A stretch of 64,000 bases of DNA from positions 19,581,714 through 19,645,713 of the forward strand of contig NC_135777.1 in the NCBI RefSeq assembly GCF_028453695.1. The letters are read 5' to 3'. The DNA comes from Augochlora pura. Its lineage: Eukaryota > Arthropoda > Insecta > Hymenoptera > Halictidae. Below the pieces are notes generated by a model that saw only the letters and a program-made list of their open reading frames with translations, was not told the DNA's origin and ran no database searches. How positions within the stretch are numbered: the stretch's first letter is position 1; the number at the start of each line of letters is the position of its first letter. Shown piece by piece: positions 49,399-61,221 of this stretch. Position numbers and translations under genes: made by a program.

Positions 49399-50432
49399 GC
49401 CGAGTTTAGCTCAATATCAATCTAATTTGACCGGGGGATTTCACGCGCGTAACGGTCCCGCCGACGTGGCATGGGAACCGTGTCGAGACCGGGACACAGA
49501 GAGAGAGACGGTGCCGGGCGTGAACCACGGTGCTATCCAACCATCGGCTTTACGATCCCGGCCGATCACCGGACTCCGCGGCACTCGAACTGGTCCAACC
49601 GAGTTCGTTTCATACGATCGTTCGAACCCGGCGCCCGATGGAGATACGAACTCGTAAATTAAATCGGGCGGCGGTGCCGGAAGCTCTCGCGGCGGAGATA
49701 GAGCCTGCTAATGCGTTCGAGAGGGAATAGAGACGTTGGTGGAAACGATTTTCGCGCAATTCGAGACGGCGTTTCACTCGGGTTGGTTCGATTGCTCCAG
49801 TTCGCCGTGGAATTCAGCTGCCCCGATAACTGGAATTTATAATGCGTCCGAGGTCTTTCGTTACGACCAGCTCGCAGATACACATATTTCGATCGGGGAG
49901 TCGTTTGCCGTGCCTCAAGAATTTGTACGCTACTCTAAATTTCATAAAACGACGCGGTGAAATTTGCATATAGATCTCCTTAGTAATTACGAGCGATTTT
50001 TGATTGGTGGTAGCATACCGGAATTTCTGCGATTGCCATAGAAAGAAGCGGTTCGTCGAACTTATCAGATGTTAAGACGGCATTAGCAGATCGGTTTACT
50101 GATTTGCGAGATCAATGAACCGCGCGCTTCGGACGTTCAACGCAATTGAAACTGATCTCAACGTACCGAATTTACAGTCAGTAGTTCCGAAACGATGTTA
50201 CTCGCATGAATGTTTCCAGGAAAAGTCAGGACCGTAGCGTTAAACTACGGAGTTTCACGATAAATCTGCGTAAGCATCTATTAAGAATGTTAAGTAACAA
50301 ACCGACTGCTTTCCGAAGATTCTCCCCGAGTTTCAATATACCGCGCGTTCGCGTGTAATGGCAATAATCTTCGTTAAAGAGGTTCGCTAAATTAGAATGT
50401 TCGTAAAATACGGGCAGCCGTCCGTGCGCGTA

Positions 50433-50435
<3 letters not shown>

Positions 50436-50475
<40 letters not shown>
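50436..50475. repeat. (GA)n microsatellite
   Basis: An uninterrupted GA run of about 20 units. On the minus strand it reads as a Ser/Leu stretch inside a short chance open frame. Confidence 0.95.
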
Positions 50476-50480
<5 letters not shown>

Positions 50481-51496
50481 CGCCGCGGCTCGTACGTTAG
50501 GATTTCATCCACGAAAGTATCGGACGCGGCAACGGCCGGGCAGTATCGGTAGCTTCGCAAAGTATTCTTCATCCCGGTTGGCCGCCGTTCGGGGTCCCAG
50601 GATCATTGAAATTCTTCGGGCGCAGTTCAAATTAATTAGTCGCCGTTTAAATTCGAGCTAAGTACGCGTAACGGACAGGTCTCTCCCGTTGATCCGCGAT
50701 ATTGAGTCGGCCGATCGTTAAAGCTCCGCTGGGCGGAACGTCCGATCGGATGTGGCATCGCGGCGATGTTTATACGATTCGGTGATGGCCTCGCTCGGTC
50801 TCCATTCGCGGCCGATCAAACCGCCGTTAAAATTCCGGAATCGTCGCTCGGAACTGGCGTGAAATTAAGTTCAACGGAATCGCGAGTCCGTAGCCTTTAA
50901 TTAATTGCTTATGCAGCCGGGAATTCTTTCGCATATCGCGAATATTTGACCTACGCGATTGGAGACCGCGCGGCGGGAACTTATGCACTCCGCGGGGAGA
51001 TTTTATTAAGATATGTTTCCATTAATTGGTAAGACTGGCAAGCTTCGATGCTGATTGCAACAAATGCTAACATTTTTTGATAGTTTCGCGATTTTCTATT
51101 TAAGGGAGAAGTTAAAAAATGTATAAACTGAACAGTAGAATTATTTCTGGTAATAAATAAACGGCGCACAAAGGATACTAGTCTACCACTTAATTAATTC
51201 CAGAATTAAATTAAAAATCACTAGAAAAATTAACCTTACGTTCCATAGAAGTGAAATTAATCGTCACATTAATTTTCAATAACATCGATGAATAATTCAC
51301 GTCGCGTCTGCGTTATTCTTAGAAAAAGTGGAACTAATAGTGATCGACGCGACAGGAGATAGCGTCTTTTTATAAACAACTTCGCGGAGGATCGTAGGGG
51401 ATCGACAGGAAAAAAGCGTGAGGGCCGATTAATAAATTCGCGATGTCCACTTCCGGTAACCGTAGCGCGTGTCTCATTAGTTTCTTTAGAACCGGC

Positions 51497-51703
51497 TTAA
51501 AGAGAAATTAAATACAGCGTCCCAGGGATGGGTGTCGACTCCATGGGGACCCCATGCAGGGTACCATCCTTATAATGAACGCTCGCAACATCGTTCTTAA
51601 GCGTAATGCCCGTGTGTGCGACTCCGGGTGCTTCATGTGACTTCGGCGCTCCGATGATTTTGGACAGAGTCAATTTTATATTAATTTTGCGACGTTGGTT
51701 CAT
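51497..51703 (-). CDS. Protein-like minus-strand open frame, unknown product
   Basis: 68 codons run from the ATG ending at 51703 to a TAA at 51497-51499; the frame is open a further 25 codons upstream of the ATG. The central part, beginning SKIIGAPKSHEAPGVAHTGI, is of mixed, even composition and uses many C- or G-ending codons although it borders an AT-rich island. That is what one expects of a real exon rather than a random frame. Possible splice points are an acceptor-like CGATCAG just upstream and CT|GTATTT near the 3' end; neither is strong. I do not recognise the family. It could also be a remnant of a transposon protein. Confidence 0.3.
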   Translation of the reverse strand: MNQRRKINIKLTLSKIIGAPKSHEAPGVAHTGITLKNDVASVHYKDGTLHGVPMESTPIPGTLYLISL

Positions 51704-51791
51704 TTGTATTGTACCTCTGATCGATATTAATATTTTTGCTATAGCGATCTGCTTTTTATAAGAACTTTATTACTGCAACGCCGTAGCATTT

Positions 51792-52053
51792 TTAACCCCT
51801 TATGTTATGATCTATTTCGCGGCTACATCGATTAACAAGAACGAAACAATTTTTATGTTTTATACATCTCCATTTTATTTTATTTTTTAATAATAGAACG
51901 AATCAAGCGTCATTTCGATTTAGAAGAAATTAATAAAATTCATATTTAATACATTATTTATAAAACCAGCGTCACGACTCTAACTCGTTGTTACAGGGGT
52001 TATTGAATAAGCGAATTAAGTACCTGTTGGTGTAAAAGTGAAAAAAGGGTTAA
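51792..52053. mobile_element. TTAA-type MITE-like element (E)
   Basis: A 262-bp AT-rich segment bounded by TTAACCCCTTATG on the left (51792 on) and GAAAAAAGGGTTAA on the right (to 52053). The TTAACCC core is intact at both ends; beyond about 10 bases the inverted repeat is weak. It is non-coding. Piggybac-type affinity is inferred from the TTAA plus CCC ends. Confidence 0.5.
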
Positions 52054-53621
52054 TAGTTACACTATAATAAATGCATTAAGATCTAAATCTAAAGCTCCTT
52101 GAAATTGTATTATACGTGGAGCTTTTTGCGGTGCATTGATTGTTTCCACGGCACAGCGAACCGCGTCGTAAAATAATTTTCTCGGCGCGACGTAGAATAA
52201 TGACAAATGAATTTTATTTATATATTAGCGAGTTCAATTAAAGCCGCGCTCGCGAAGACACCTTCATAACCGTGGTCGCACCTCATCCATCAGTGGACGG
52301 GCGAGCGCGCAAAAAGCATAATCGTTCTCTGGAAAGGTCCCTTACTGCGTCGGCGACGGAAAGCCGTCGATTTACGCGACAAAGTGACGCAGGGTCGACG
52401 AGCCTTTCGCCCAGGTTAATCCACTTGTCGGCGTCCGTGATTTAGCGTGCGGTTGCACACGTTCTGTCACTCTGTTGCGGAATCACGTGAAATATTGTGA
52501 TTAATACTCTTTTATCGCAGCGGCGCGTCGTTACTATGTTTCACCATCGTTCGCAATCCTTCCTCGCCTGTCCCTTTTTAAATAACTCTTTACGTAACCT
52601 GCTCTGCTGCGGATCACCCGGGGACTCCCGAGATTTATCGCCGGCACTGCCATTTTTTCTCTCAATCGTCGTATCAGTTTACCGGCAATTTAGTTGCGCA
52701 ACGATAAATCACGGGTTCGCCGTCAGTTTTTTCGAACGCGTTCGCTTTGGTTCAGTTTTTGACTAATTTGGAAGCTGTTGGAAGTTTTTCGATTGCAGTG
52801 AGAAACATTAGATTGGAGTCAAATTGCTATGATACATATCTATAGTCTATGTAAAATTATTTGTACATAGTTCGAAGTAAATAAGAACGTGTGATAATAC
52901 TTTCTATCGTTTTGTTATAACACAGAATATAAGAAGAAGGTAAGAATTGTTGAACAAAGTATACTATTTTGCTTCATGCGAAATGAAAATACTTCCCGTC
53001 GACCCTTTTCAACAGTTTTAATAAATCTATAATTTTACTAATGCTGTACTCCGTTACAATAATTAGAAAATTAGCATAAACGAGAAACCCAGAAATTCTG
53101 TTCACGAACCGTGCATTTGTAGAGATACTTGATAAAAAGGATATTTAACACGAGAGGCTGACGACACAGCCAATTAGGTGAACAGATTTACCAACGATAA
53201 TCTCCGCGGCCGGAAGACCGAATACGAGCCGGGCCGGTCGCTCCCGTGCGCCTAACTCATCCGAGAAACGATGGCCACATATTATTCGACACGCGGTTCA
53301 CTGTCCAAATTCATTAATGAAATACCACCGGCCGAGATCCCATCACGATAATTCCCGAAATATAAAAATTCGTGGCACACACTAAATTAGAGTCGCTTTA
53401 CGGCGTTGTAACGCTATCCAGCGGTGCTTAGGCGCCCGCTCGTCGCGGGAATTTATTTCAACCCTTTTTTTCCCCGGCACGATGTCAACGGCTCGGGAAT
53501 TTTCGTCGGCCCGGTGGAATGCGCCGGGGAAAACCGTGGTGCCGTGGGCCCGTTATCGCGATCCATCAGCTGGAAACGCGATTTTCGTTCCGGCTGCGTT
53601 CGGTGCCCGGGTCCGCGGCGT

Positions 53622-53661
53622 CCGCTCGGCACCACCGCTCGGCACCGCTCGGCACCGCTCC
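53622..53661. repeat. 10-bp minisatellite, CGGCACCGCT unit
   Basis: Four copies of CGGCACCGCT-like units, the first with an extra ACC and the last ending in CGCGCC. Confidence 0.8.
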
Positions 53662-53945
53662 GCGCCGGGGCGCCGATGCTCCGGCGTAAATCACCGGGCC
53701 ACGCGGAGGTTTTCCGTTGCCAGCAGGGCACCGGGGGCCCCGGCGCGGGCCCCATGGCGGTGTAAATGTATAAATACCAGCCACAAATCTGCCAGCCGGC
53801 TAATTTATAAATTTCACGCCGATTTCGTAAATGCGTTTCTGATTTAGCGCGTTTAAATTATCGCTAAACCACTTCTAACTGCCCGACAGTGTAATCTCTC
53901 TCTTTCTTCCTCGGGCTTCCCCCCTCCTCCTCTCCCCGTCCCTCC

Positions 53946-53952
<7 letters not shown>

Positions 53953-53999
<47 letters not shown>
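53953..53999. repeat. (CT)n microsatellite, longest in window
   Basis: About 23 uninterrupted CT units, preceded by 40 bases of C-rich polypyrimidine with CCTCC blocks. The minus strand reads as an Arg/Glu artificial frame. Confidence 0.95.
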
Positions 54000-54002
<3 letters not shown>

Positions 54003-54948
54003 CCTCGGCCCTCTTTGCATGTTGGTATTGCCGCTTTCGATAAATGGTGTCCGCATAATCGCGAACGATTCGCCTCGCGACCCGCCGCCGCCCCCCTCCC
54101 CTCTTCCGCCGCGAGCGGTCAAGAGACCTCGCGGAGATCGTCGGATAAAAGGCGACACACCGTGATTTTGCTGTATTTACACGGTACCATTCGGTCGGCC
54201 TCTTTTCCCTCTTTATCGCGGCTCGCCTCGATTTACGCGAGAGACCTCGGTATCGTTAAGATTAATTATTCCGCGTCCAGCCGACCGGCTAAGTATACGA
54301 TTTAACTGACGGTTATTAGGGACTGCTCGTTGGAATGTCTCTTTTGTACCCTATTTGCTCGTTATCTACAGCGAGGCTTCCGAGACCGCGGTGACTAATG
54401 CTCGTCGCTGAATTTCCATTGCGCCGCGCTTTAATGTGTAGCATCGTGTCCCTTTATCGGCGACCGTCGCGAATGTCTAAGCTCCGGCGGATTCGCATTC
54501 CAAGCTCGACTCGCGCGGTGTTTTACGGTCGGATCGGTCGCCTCCGTGTATCCTCGGAATTCGTTCGATTATTTGGAGCACTTGACTGCAGCAGAGATCG
54601 AACTTCGACCCCTTTCCACTGTCCATTTAATTATGATATTTTTATCGTTTTCATCACAATATAATTATAATGTTTTAACTAATTTATTTATGCAATATAT
54701 GAGATATTATGATACGCTACGTTTAAAATTAGAATAAATGTGTTATTGTTACTTTTATAAATTAATATAAAAGTGCTGCTTTTAGAGCTTCATAAATCTA
54801 GTATTAAAGCTGCTGCTATTTAATACAAATTATGCGAGTATTAACCGATTTTATTATTTTTCTTATTTTCGTAACATAGGGTTTTCACTCGTATATATTA
54901 AATAAATAAATAATAGTAATAATAAGAATTTTATATAATTTGCTCCAG

Positions 54949-55135
54949 CGACATGTACAAACAAGTCTACGAAAAACTAGTGGAAGAAGCGTGCGCTGCT
55001 ATTAAAGACAATGAATCAGGAAGTCGTCGGATTTATTTAATCACAATCATCGTGATTGTAGACGGTTTTTTGTATTCCATTGAAATGCTCGGGGCTACCC
55101 GGCCTCCCCCGTTGTCCACGCTCTCTCTCTCCTAC
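54949..55135 (+). CDS. Candidate exon, possible membrane-protein N-terminus
   Basis: TTTGCTCCAG (acceptor-like, ends 54948) is followed by an ATG at 54953. The first 23 codons (MYKQVYEKLVEEACAAIKDN...) would form a charged amphipathic helix. Then comes RR and a hydrophobic stretch (IYLITIIVIVDGFLYSI) that could be a first membrane helix with one embedded Asp. A short cytoplasmic N-terminus, RR and a TM1 with Asp loosely recalls vesicular amine/acetylcholine transporters, but this is only an impression. The frame then becomes Pro/Ser-rich and stops at 55136-55138. I see no strong donor. It is the best plus-strand exon candidate, but the product remains unknown. Confidence 0.3.
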
Positions 55136-57339
55136 TAAATTACGGTCGAGTTGACAGTCGGGCGTCATCAATTAATCCCGTTCCAGATCTACCCTTCCCG
55201 GGTCGTTTCAGTCTATGAAAACCTGTCGGCCCCACCTCCGTCCGCGTCTTCATCGCGCCGGCGCGGCGCGGCGTTCCGACCGTGGAACCTGCAATCCACC
55301 TGTCTATTCATTAAATTACCGTACGCTTGACAGTCCCCATTGGCGAAATGAAGCTCATTCAGGGGTCGCGACGCGGCGATCAACGGAAACGCTCCGCCGC
55401 GGCCTGTGTGCACCTCGTAGGCGCGAGAGAAGTACATCGTCGCCCCGCGTGTGTTTCGCTGGTTGCGGCCGACGATGGATCGATATCGAGCCGTCGATAC
55501 TCTGTCTCCTGGTCGTCCCGGCAGTCGCTCGGCTCATAGAGGGTAATTGAAAATTATTTGGTAATACGGGTGATCGATTGCGACCCGTTAACTCGTTCAT
55601 ACATCACCCGCGCGGTTCGAAGAGACTCCCCCTCTCTCTCTCTCACTCTCTTGCTTGGTTGGACGTTTCTATCTCTTTCTTTTTTTACGTGCCGATCTGC
55701 CGACGAGGCGCGGGGAGAAGATCGGCTCCTCGGGCTGGCTCTCTCTCGCTGGCAGGCTTTACCGTGGCGTCTTAGCGGGGTCAAGTCGACCAATAAATCC
55801 AATACGCCACGGTTCGTCCCGCGCGAGAGCAGCAGTTTTACAATTCATGAATTTATTATGGGCACCACCGAGAATACCGCGGGGCCTCCGCTATTGATTT
55901 ATCGTTACGGTTGGCCGACCACGAGCGGGCCCATCTTCTACGCGGGTACGCTCCTGGCGGGGGAGGGCGGCGCGAGAAAATTAAGCTCGCCCCGTCGCTG
56001 TTCAATAGCCGATCGCGAGACCATCCTTTGTTTCTATGTGCCTGCTTCGATAAAGTAATAAGACACCTTTACTTGATCGTTGCTCCTATCTAATAGTCGA
56101 GTACAATGCGTTCCATCTTTGAAGAAGATTCCAAAAATGCTTGTTCTTTATACCATCTTTACACCTTCTTTTTACCCTCTTTATATCTATACAATAATAG
56201 AGTTAAAGAATTGTACCGATGAACTATAATAACAATACAGATAGTAACAATACAGACTTAACAACAGGATTGTAATTTAGTTTCCTGTGTTCACAGGTAT
56301 AACTTGTACACTTTATACACCCTGTATATTGTGTACCATCTTCGACATATGTTCACAAAATTTTTGTTCTCTATGCTATATAACAGGACACTTGTATATA
56401 AGAGTAGAATGTATAAATTGTCGCTTATCAAAGGCAGTTCTTTCGTCTCAAATCAATCGAAGAATATGTAGTAGAATTATGCAGAACAATTAAAGAACTT
56501 CTTTGCTTTCATTTCTGTATTGATGCACCTGCTTCCATGCTTCTTTTCACACCTGCTTCTAGTCGGATACCGACAGAAATACAAAATTGAAAAATCCAGT
56601 CAATTTTTATATTTACAATTTCTTTTATGATTCTATTACAGATACGAAACATAAAAGAAGAGATTAATAAAATTATAATTAATTATTACATCATTTCCAA
56701 CTTACAGGTATTGATAAAAGAAACAGTTTAAAGATTGATTAAAACGTCTTGGACAATTTGTATATCTTATGAATATCTATAATAATATGAAAACATATAA
56801 ATATATAAATCGTTTTATTATTTTCTCCAGGATGGCGTATCGGCGCGATTCGAAGGCCCCTAATCTCACCTGTCGAGAGTGGTCGTACATAATCTGGCTC
56901 GTTGATCCATCGGAGCACAATCCCCTCCGGATCGTCGAGATCCATCAAATCGTTGCGAAAGCGGAAGCCCGGGGTCCCGGTGCTCGCGGAAAAAGGTGCG
57001 ACGGTTCGGTTGGGCATCCTCTCCGCTCGAGAGGATGTTTCCACGCGGCTTCGGGAACCCGGGGTCGAATCAGTACCGCGGACTTACCGTAGAAATCCCG
57101 TAGTTCATTAATCAAGCAACGCCCGGAGTCGGAATGCCTTCGTATTTCGAGAGTTGCAGTCCATTTATCACGGCGGAAACGTATTTGTAGGCAGTGGCTG
57201 TGCCCGCTTCGCTAACAAGTGGATACGCTGTCCCCGCGGATGATGTAGCACCGGCTAGGCACGGGGCCCCCTACGGCGACTGACACCTCGAACCTTACAA
57301 CCTTCGAACCAAACTCTCCCGCAACCCCGACTCGCAGCG

Positions 57340-57365
57340 CCCCCCCCGCCCCCCCCCCCCCCCCC
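57340..57365. repeat. Poly-C tract with single G
   Basis: Eight C, one G and seventeen C in a row (26 bases). Exact length may be unreliable. Confidence 0.9.
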
Positions 57366-58785
57366 AACACGAATTTTCTGTCTCGGAAAAGCCGTCGGGG
57401 AAAACGAACGCAGCCCTGGACGAGCGGGACAGACGGTGGAACTGGTAGAGTTATCACGTCGGGGCTGCGAAAAACTGGCCGACAGTGTCTACGGCGTCTG
57501 GGTTTCCGGTTTCGACCTAGGAACCCCGCGCGTGATTTACATGGAAAAAGTCGGCGCCGGGACGTGTCGTATTCGATCTTCGAGCCGCTCTCGGCGACGG
57601 GGCCGACTGCGCTTTCAGCGAATTTTCGAGGGAAACTTGCCGGAGAATTTAGTGGCCGCGCACCTGCTCCGCGCGGCGCGAATGTTCCCCGCGACCGGAG
57701 GGTGTAATTTATCGTGGCGGGCGCGCGAGGATAGTGACGCGTTACATAAGTTACACGCTGTCGGTGGCTTTTTGCCGAGTCCGCTAGCGCTAAATTAAAT
57801 ATTAAACTGCGCCGGATAGGGAGCCGGCGAGATACCGATCTCGGCGTCCGCCGGCGAAAGAAGTCGCCTGCCTGTACACGCCAGATTTATCGGTGTTCTA
57901 CAATAATTATCCGATATACCTCGTTTATGCTAACGAGGAACGGCAATTATAAAGTATAATAGCAGATTGAGAGAACTCGCGCGCCGCGATCCTTGCTAGA
58001 TTACTATTTCTATGCGAAGTACAATTTATGACAATTTTAAGTGTGGTAAAACCTCGAATAGTACGTCTAATGTATTTCTATTGCTACAAATACTTACATG
58101 TTGTTTATGGTATTTCTCTTCTTTCTACATTATCGAAGAACGAATTTGAACATGTTCTTGTCGAACACGAATTTCCAGATTGTTATTTAGCATTTACAGA
58201 CCACAGTCTGCTGGTACAATTTGCTTCGCCTATGTCAAGACGTCCGTGATACGGAAACATGAAATATTATCAATACAGCCGAATTGAGAAATGAGTAAAA
58301 TAATAAAGAAAATATCAGAAAACAGTGAAACTGTTATTAGAGTATCACATCGATAAATCAACTGGTTATTGACTAAAAAACAAAATCGTGACGCTAAATA
58401 CAGCGTTGAAAATTTCAAAGTCCTGAAAAGATAAAATAGAGATAAAATTGAAAGAAAATAGAAATTTCAACACCAGTTCGGCTTGGTAATTAAATTTCAT
58501 CATCCATTACGACATTCCCGCAATTTAAATGCCTGCTGGTACTTTTAAACAATGATTTGTACATTTACGAACAGAAGAAACTCACCCGTTAGAAAACAGA
58601 GCTCTTCGATTAACGAATAATCATAGTTCTATTGTACGAGCAGCGTGCACGAATCGCGTTCACGACAATGGAAAACGTAATTCGGTGCACATTGTTGATA
58701 AATATGTTCGAAACGAGATCGAGCGCGAAGATAATAGGCGAATAGAAATATCAGGCACGCTCGGCTAAGTTCTCCGAAAGCGTTT

Positions 58786-58806
58786 CGCGCGCGCGCGCGA
58801 GCGCGC
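58786..58806. repeat. (CG)n run
   Basis: An alternating CG run of 14 bases, an A, then GCGCGC, followed by CTCGGGCCCG. Confidence 0.85.
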
Positions 58807-60115
58807 TCGGGCCCGAAAGATCGCGATCCCCGCGACTCAGTTAGACTGAACTGGATCCTCGCCGGCAAAAGGTTAACCCGGGCCCCGCCGTGTGCACGGT
58901 GTGTGCGCGGGGCCGTTTGCAATCGTCGGGCATGCAAAAGGGCACCACCGTCCGCCATAATTCGTAGAGAGAGCACGACCGAATTGGAATCTCGAACGCG
59001 CTTTTGTCCGCTTCCTCCGTTCTGGCCTGTGGGCGCACGGAGCGAGGTGAGAAACGGGCCTGGTAATAGGCGCCGCCGTGTTTCTTCCTCGGAGCGGCGA
59101 TCCACTTAGATCGGATCGGCTCGCGCGAGCAGATTGAATTTTCGATCGACAACGCGCGATGCCGCGGGAATAGAGCGCGCGAGCATCGTCCGCGAGCCGG
59201 GCTCGTTTCGAATCGTTGGATCGCGGCTGCTCGCGGCGCGTCCCGATTTCAATAGCAGGCGGTAACCGGGACTGGTGCGTTCGATCCGCGTGTGAAACGA
59301 ACTGCTTTTTTTCCCCGCCGCGCAGACAGACAGTGGGAGAGTGAAATGCTCGCGGAACATTTTCCTTATTACGATCCGGAACACCGTTCGTTCCAGGTCG
59401 GGTTTCGATCGCTTTCTATGCCCGCTCGCGAACCGCCTCGATACTCTTTCGCTGCTTTATGGCTATTCGAATACGTCGGCTAGGAAATAACCTTACGAGA
59501 TGATTACGTATCGAGTGGACTATCAATGGAAATTAACTTTGCCGCGGAATATTGGAAACGCGCTGAGAGAATAGATCGTTACGTGCACTTTTGCGAGCAG
59601 GTACACCTACACGCGTTTAATAACTGTTAGCTCCAGCGTGCGTAAAACCACGAACGTCTTAATTCTTCTCATAAATACGGTACTGAAAGTTACAGATACA
59701 AACTTTATTTAACCCTTATATGTTGCTTGTATGAACTGACATAAGAATTAATTTATTTTACGGTTCTTTAGTAATGAAAGTGAATAATCTGCGTTGAAAC
59801 TTGTCTCACCTCTCCATAGATCTTCATTTTCTTAATAGATTTCCATGATTTAATTACTTCTCGGGACAGATTAAACTGTAAAAATTAAAACAAGCGAGTG
59901 TTAAGTAAAAATAGTGGATGGAAGAGAAACAGTTCCCCACGTTTCTTGAGCGTGGAACAAGGATCGCGTAGACGACGAATACTCGCCGGTAGCCAGAGAT
60001 CTAGCGTGATCTACGAAGGAAGGAACCGGCGCTCGAGGGCCGCAATAACTCGGCGTCGCGATCCCGTATATTCTCCCGCACGGCGCGGCGTCGCCGTCGT
60101 CATCCTCGCACTCAC

Positions 60116-60295
60116 CCGCGGCCGGGCAACGCGCGCAAGACGAAATAATGGTACGGTGTCCGCGTTATAACGCGGCAGAGGGCGGCGTAGGGGTCCTTCT
60201 CCACCCCCTCGATCCCGTCGTATCCGGCGTGTCTCGGGAACGCGGGCCGGCTCCTCTCCGTGGGCCGGGAAAAAGTGAATAAAAGGCGAGGGCAA
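60116..60295 (-). CDS. Candidate exon, minus strand, unknown product
   Basis: An ATG ending at 60295 opens 60 codons on the minus strand (MPSPFIHFFPAHGEEPARVP...), ending exactly at CGG|GTGAGT (60116/60115), a donor-like site in phase 0. The peptide is Arg/Pro-rich, as expected of any open frame in CpG-rich DNA, so weight should rest on the donor only. No known domain. Confidence 0.12.
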
Positions 60296-60670
60296 CGGCG
60301 CGCGGTTATTGAAATCAGCCCCTTCCGCCGCTCGTTGCCGGCTTTGACGGGCCAGATCGCCGGTTTAAAACGTGCCCGCGCGCGAAACTGACGTCCCGAC
60401 CCCTCCCAGTCGGTGTTGTTGCATCGGCGTCGTACCCTCGTTTGGCTCGTTGCACGCGCTCGTTGTACATTCGCCGGAGCTGCACGGGCCCGTCATCGTT
60501 CATCCCAGGCCCGCACTTCCGAGGGGATGTTGATGCGTTATTGCCTTGATCTGTCCGCCAAGGATTTTATCGACGAGGAATCGACCGGGGGCCTAGACGC
60601 GGACGCGACGCTCGTAATTATGGTCGTCATCGGGAGCGAAAGGTTATCTCTGTCCGGCTCTACCTCCGCG

Positions 60671-60905
60671 CTTGGCTAACTTCCAGTCACCTTAAAACGG
60701 TAACCTGTGGATACTTGTACGTCAGAATTCTTGGACAAGAGGCAATAAAAATCAATCGGGGGTTTATTTAGCTTCTTCGAATATCGGTTCTTCTAAATAC
60801 AAGATTTATCGCCATGTTGAAAATATTGGTAGTGTTTGACGCAATTTAAATATTTTGCAGCTGTTGGTCCATATTATGACAAAAATAGATCACCAGAGAA
60901 TTGTT
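60671..60905. repeat. Diverged tandem duplication, copy 1
   Basis: This copy aligns by eye to 60985-61221. Matching blocks include CTTCCAGTCACCTTAAAACGG (60680) with CCTCCAATCTCCTTAAAACGG (60998), and AATTTAAATATTTTGCAG (60843) with AAATCTAAATACTTTGCA (61170). Spacing between copies is 318-328 bases, so small indels separate them. No coding capacity. Confidence 0.65.
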
Positions 60906-60984
60906 AGCTTTAAGGAAACATTTTTATAAGATTTTAAAGATTTATAATAATTGTAGTTGTAATTATGATGTCTGACACTATATT

Positions 60985-61221
60985 GGCGCTTCGCTGACCT
61001 CCAATCTCCTTAAAACGGTTGATGAGAAAACAGCTGAGATGTGAAGAATCAAAAAACCATTATAGCCTTAATTTTCCGAGATTGCCCGAGTTATTGAAAT
61101 ATAAACTTTCTCAAATACAGTACTTATTATTTTATCGTAAATATTCGGTAACATTCCTACTCCTTAATAAAATCTAAATACTTTGCAAACATTGCTTCAC
61201 ATTATGATTGAACTCGATAAT
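60985..61221. repeat. Diverged tandem duplication, copy 2
   Basis: Second copy of the duplication beginning at 60671. The shared order of four or more blocks over about 230 bases argues against chance AT-rich similarity. Either unit could be an old transposon fragment, since I see no terminal inverted repeat or target duplication. Confidence 0.65.

Larger units (their letters stand above)
48001..56000. other. Non-coding GC/AT mosaic, block 7
   Basis: No recognised gene, but the two most protein-like short segments of the window are here (51497-51703 minus and 54949-55135 plus). AT-rich islands are at about 48530-48850, 50990-51320, 51700-52260, 52780-53180 and 54600-54960. One TTAA-type inverted-repeat element makes up half of the 51.7-52.26 kb island. 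There are long (GA)n and (CT)n tracts at 50.44 and 53.95 kb and small minisatellites at 49.37 and 53.62 kb. Confidence 0.6.

Noticed and set aside
52921..52950. Good donor string GAAG|GTAAGA in an AT-rich island
   Set aside because: No open frame or acceptor in reach upstream. Likely chance.
53424..53847. Several 70-120 codon frames on both strands
   Set aside because: Very GC-rich with a 10-bp minisatellite inside. All frames are open for compositional reasons.
20743..57365. Poly-C/poly-G tracts as signs of a functional element
   Set aside because: Homopolymer runs of 19-26 bases are common slippage products and their length is often wrong in assemblies. Kept only as simple repeats.
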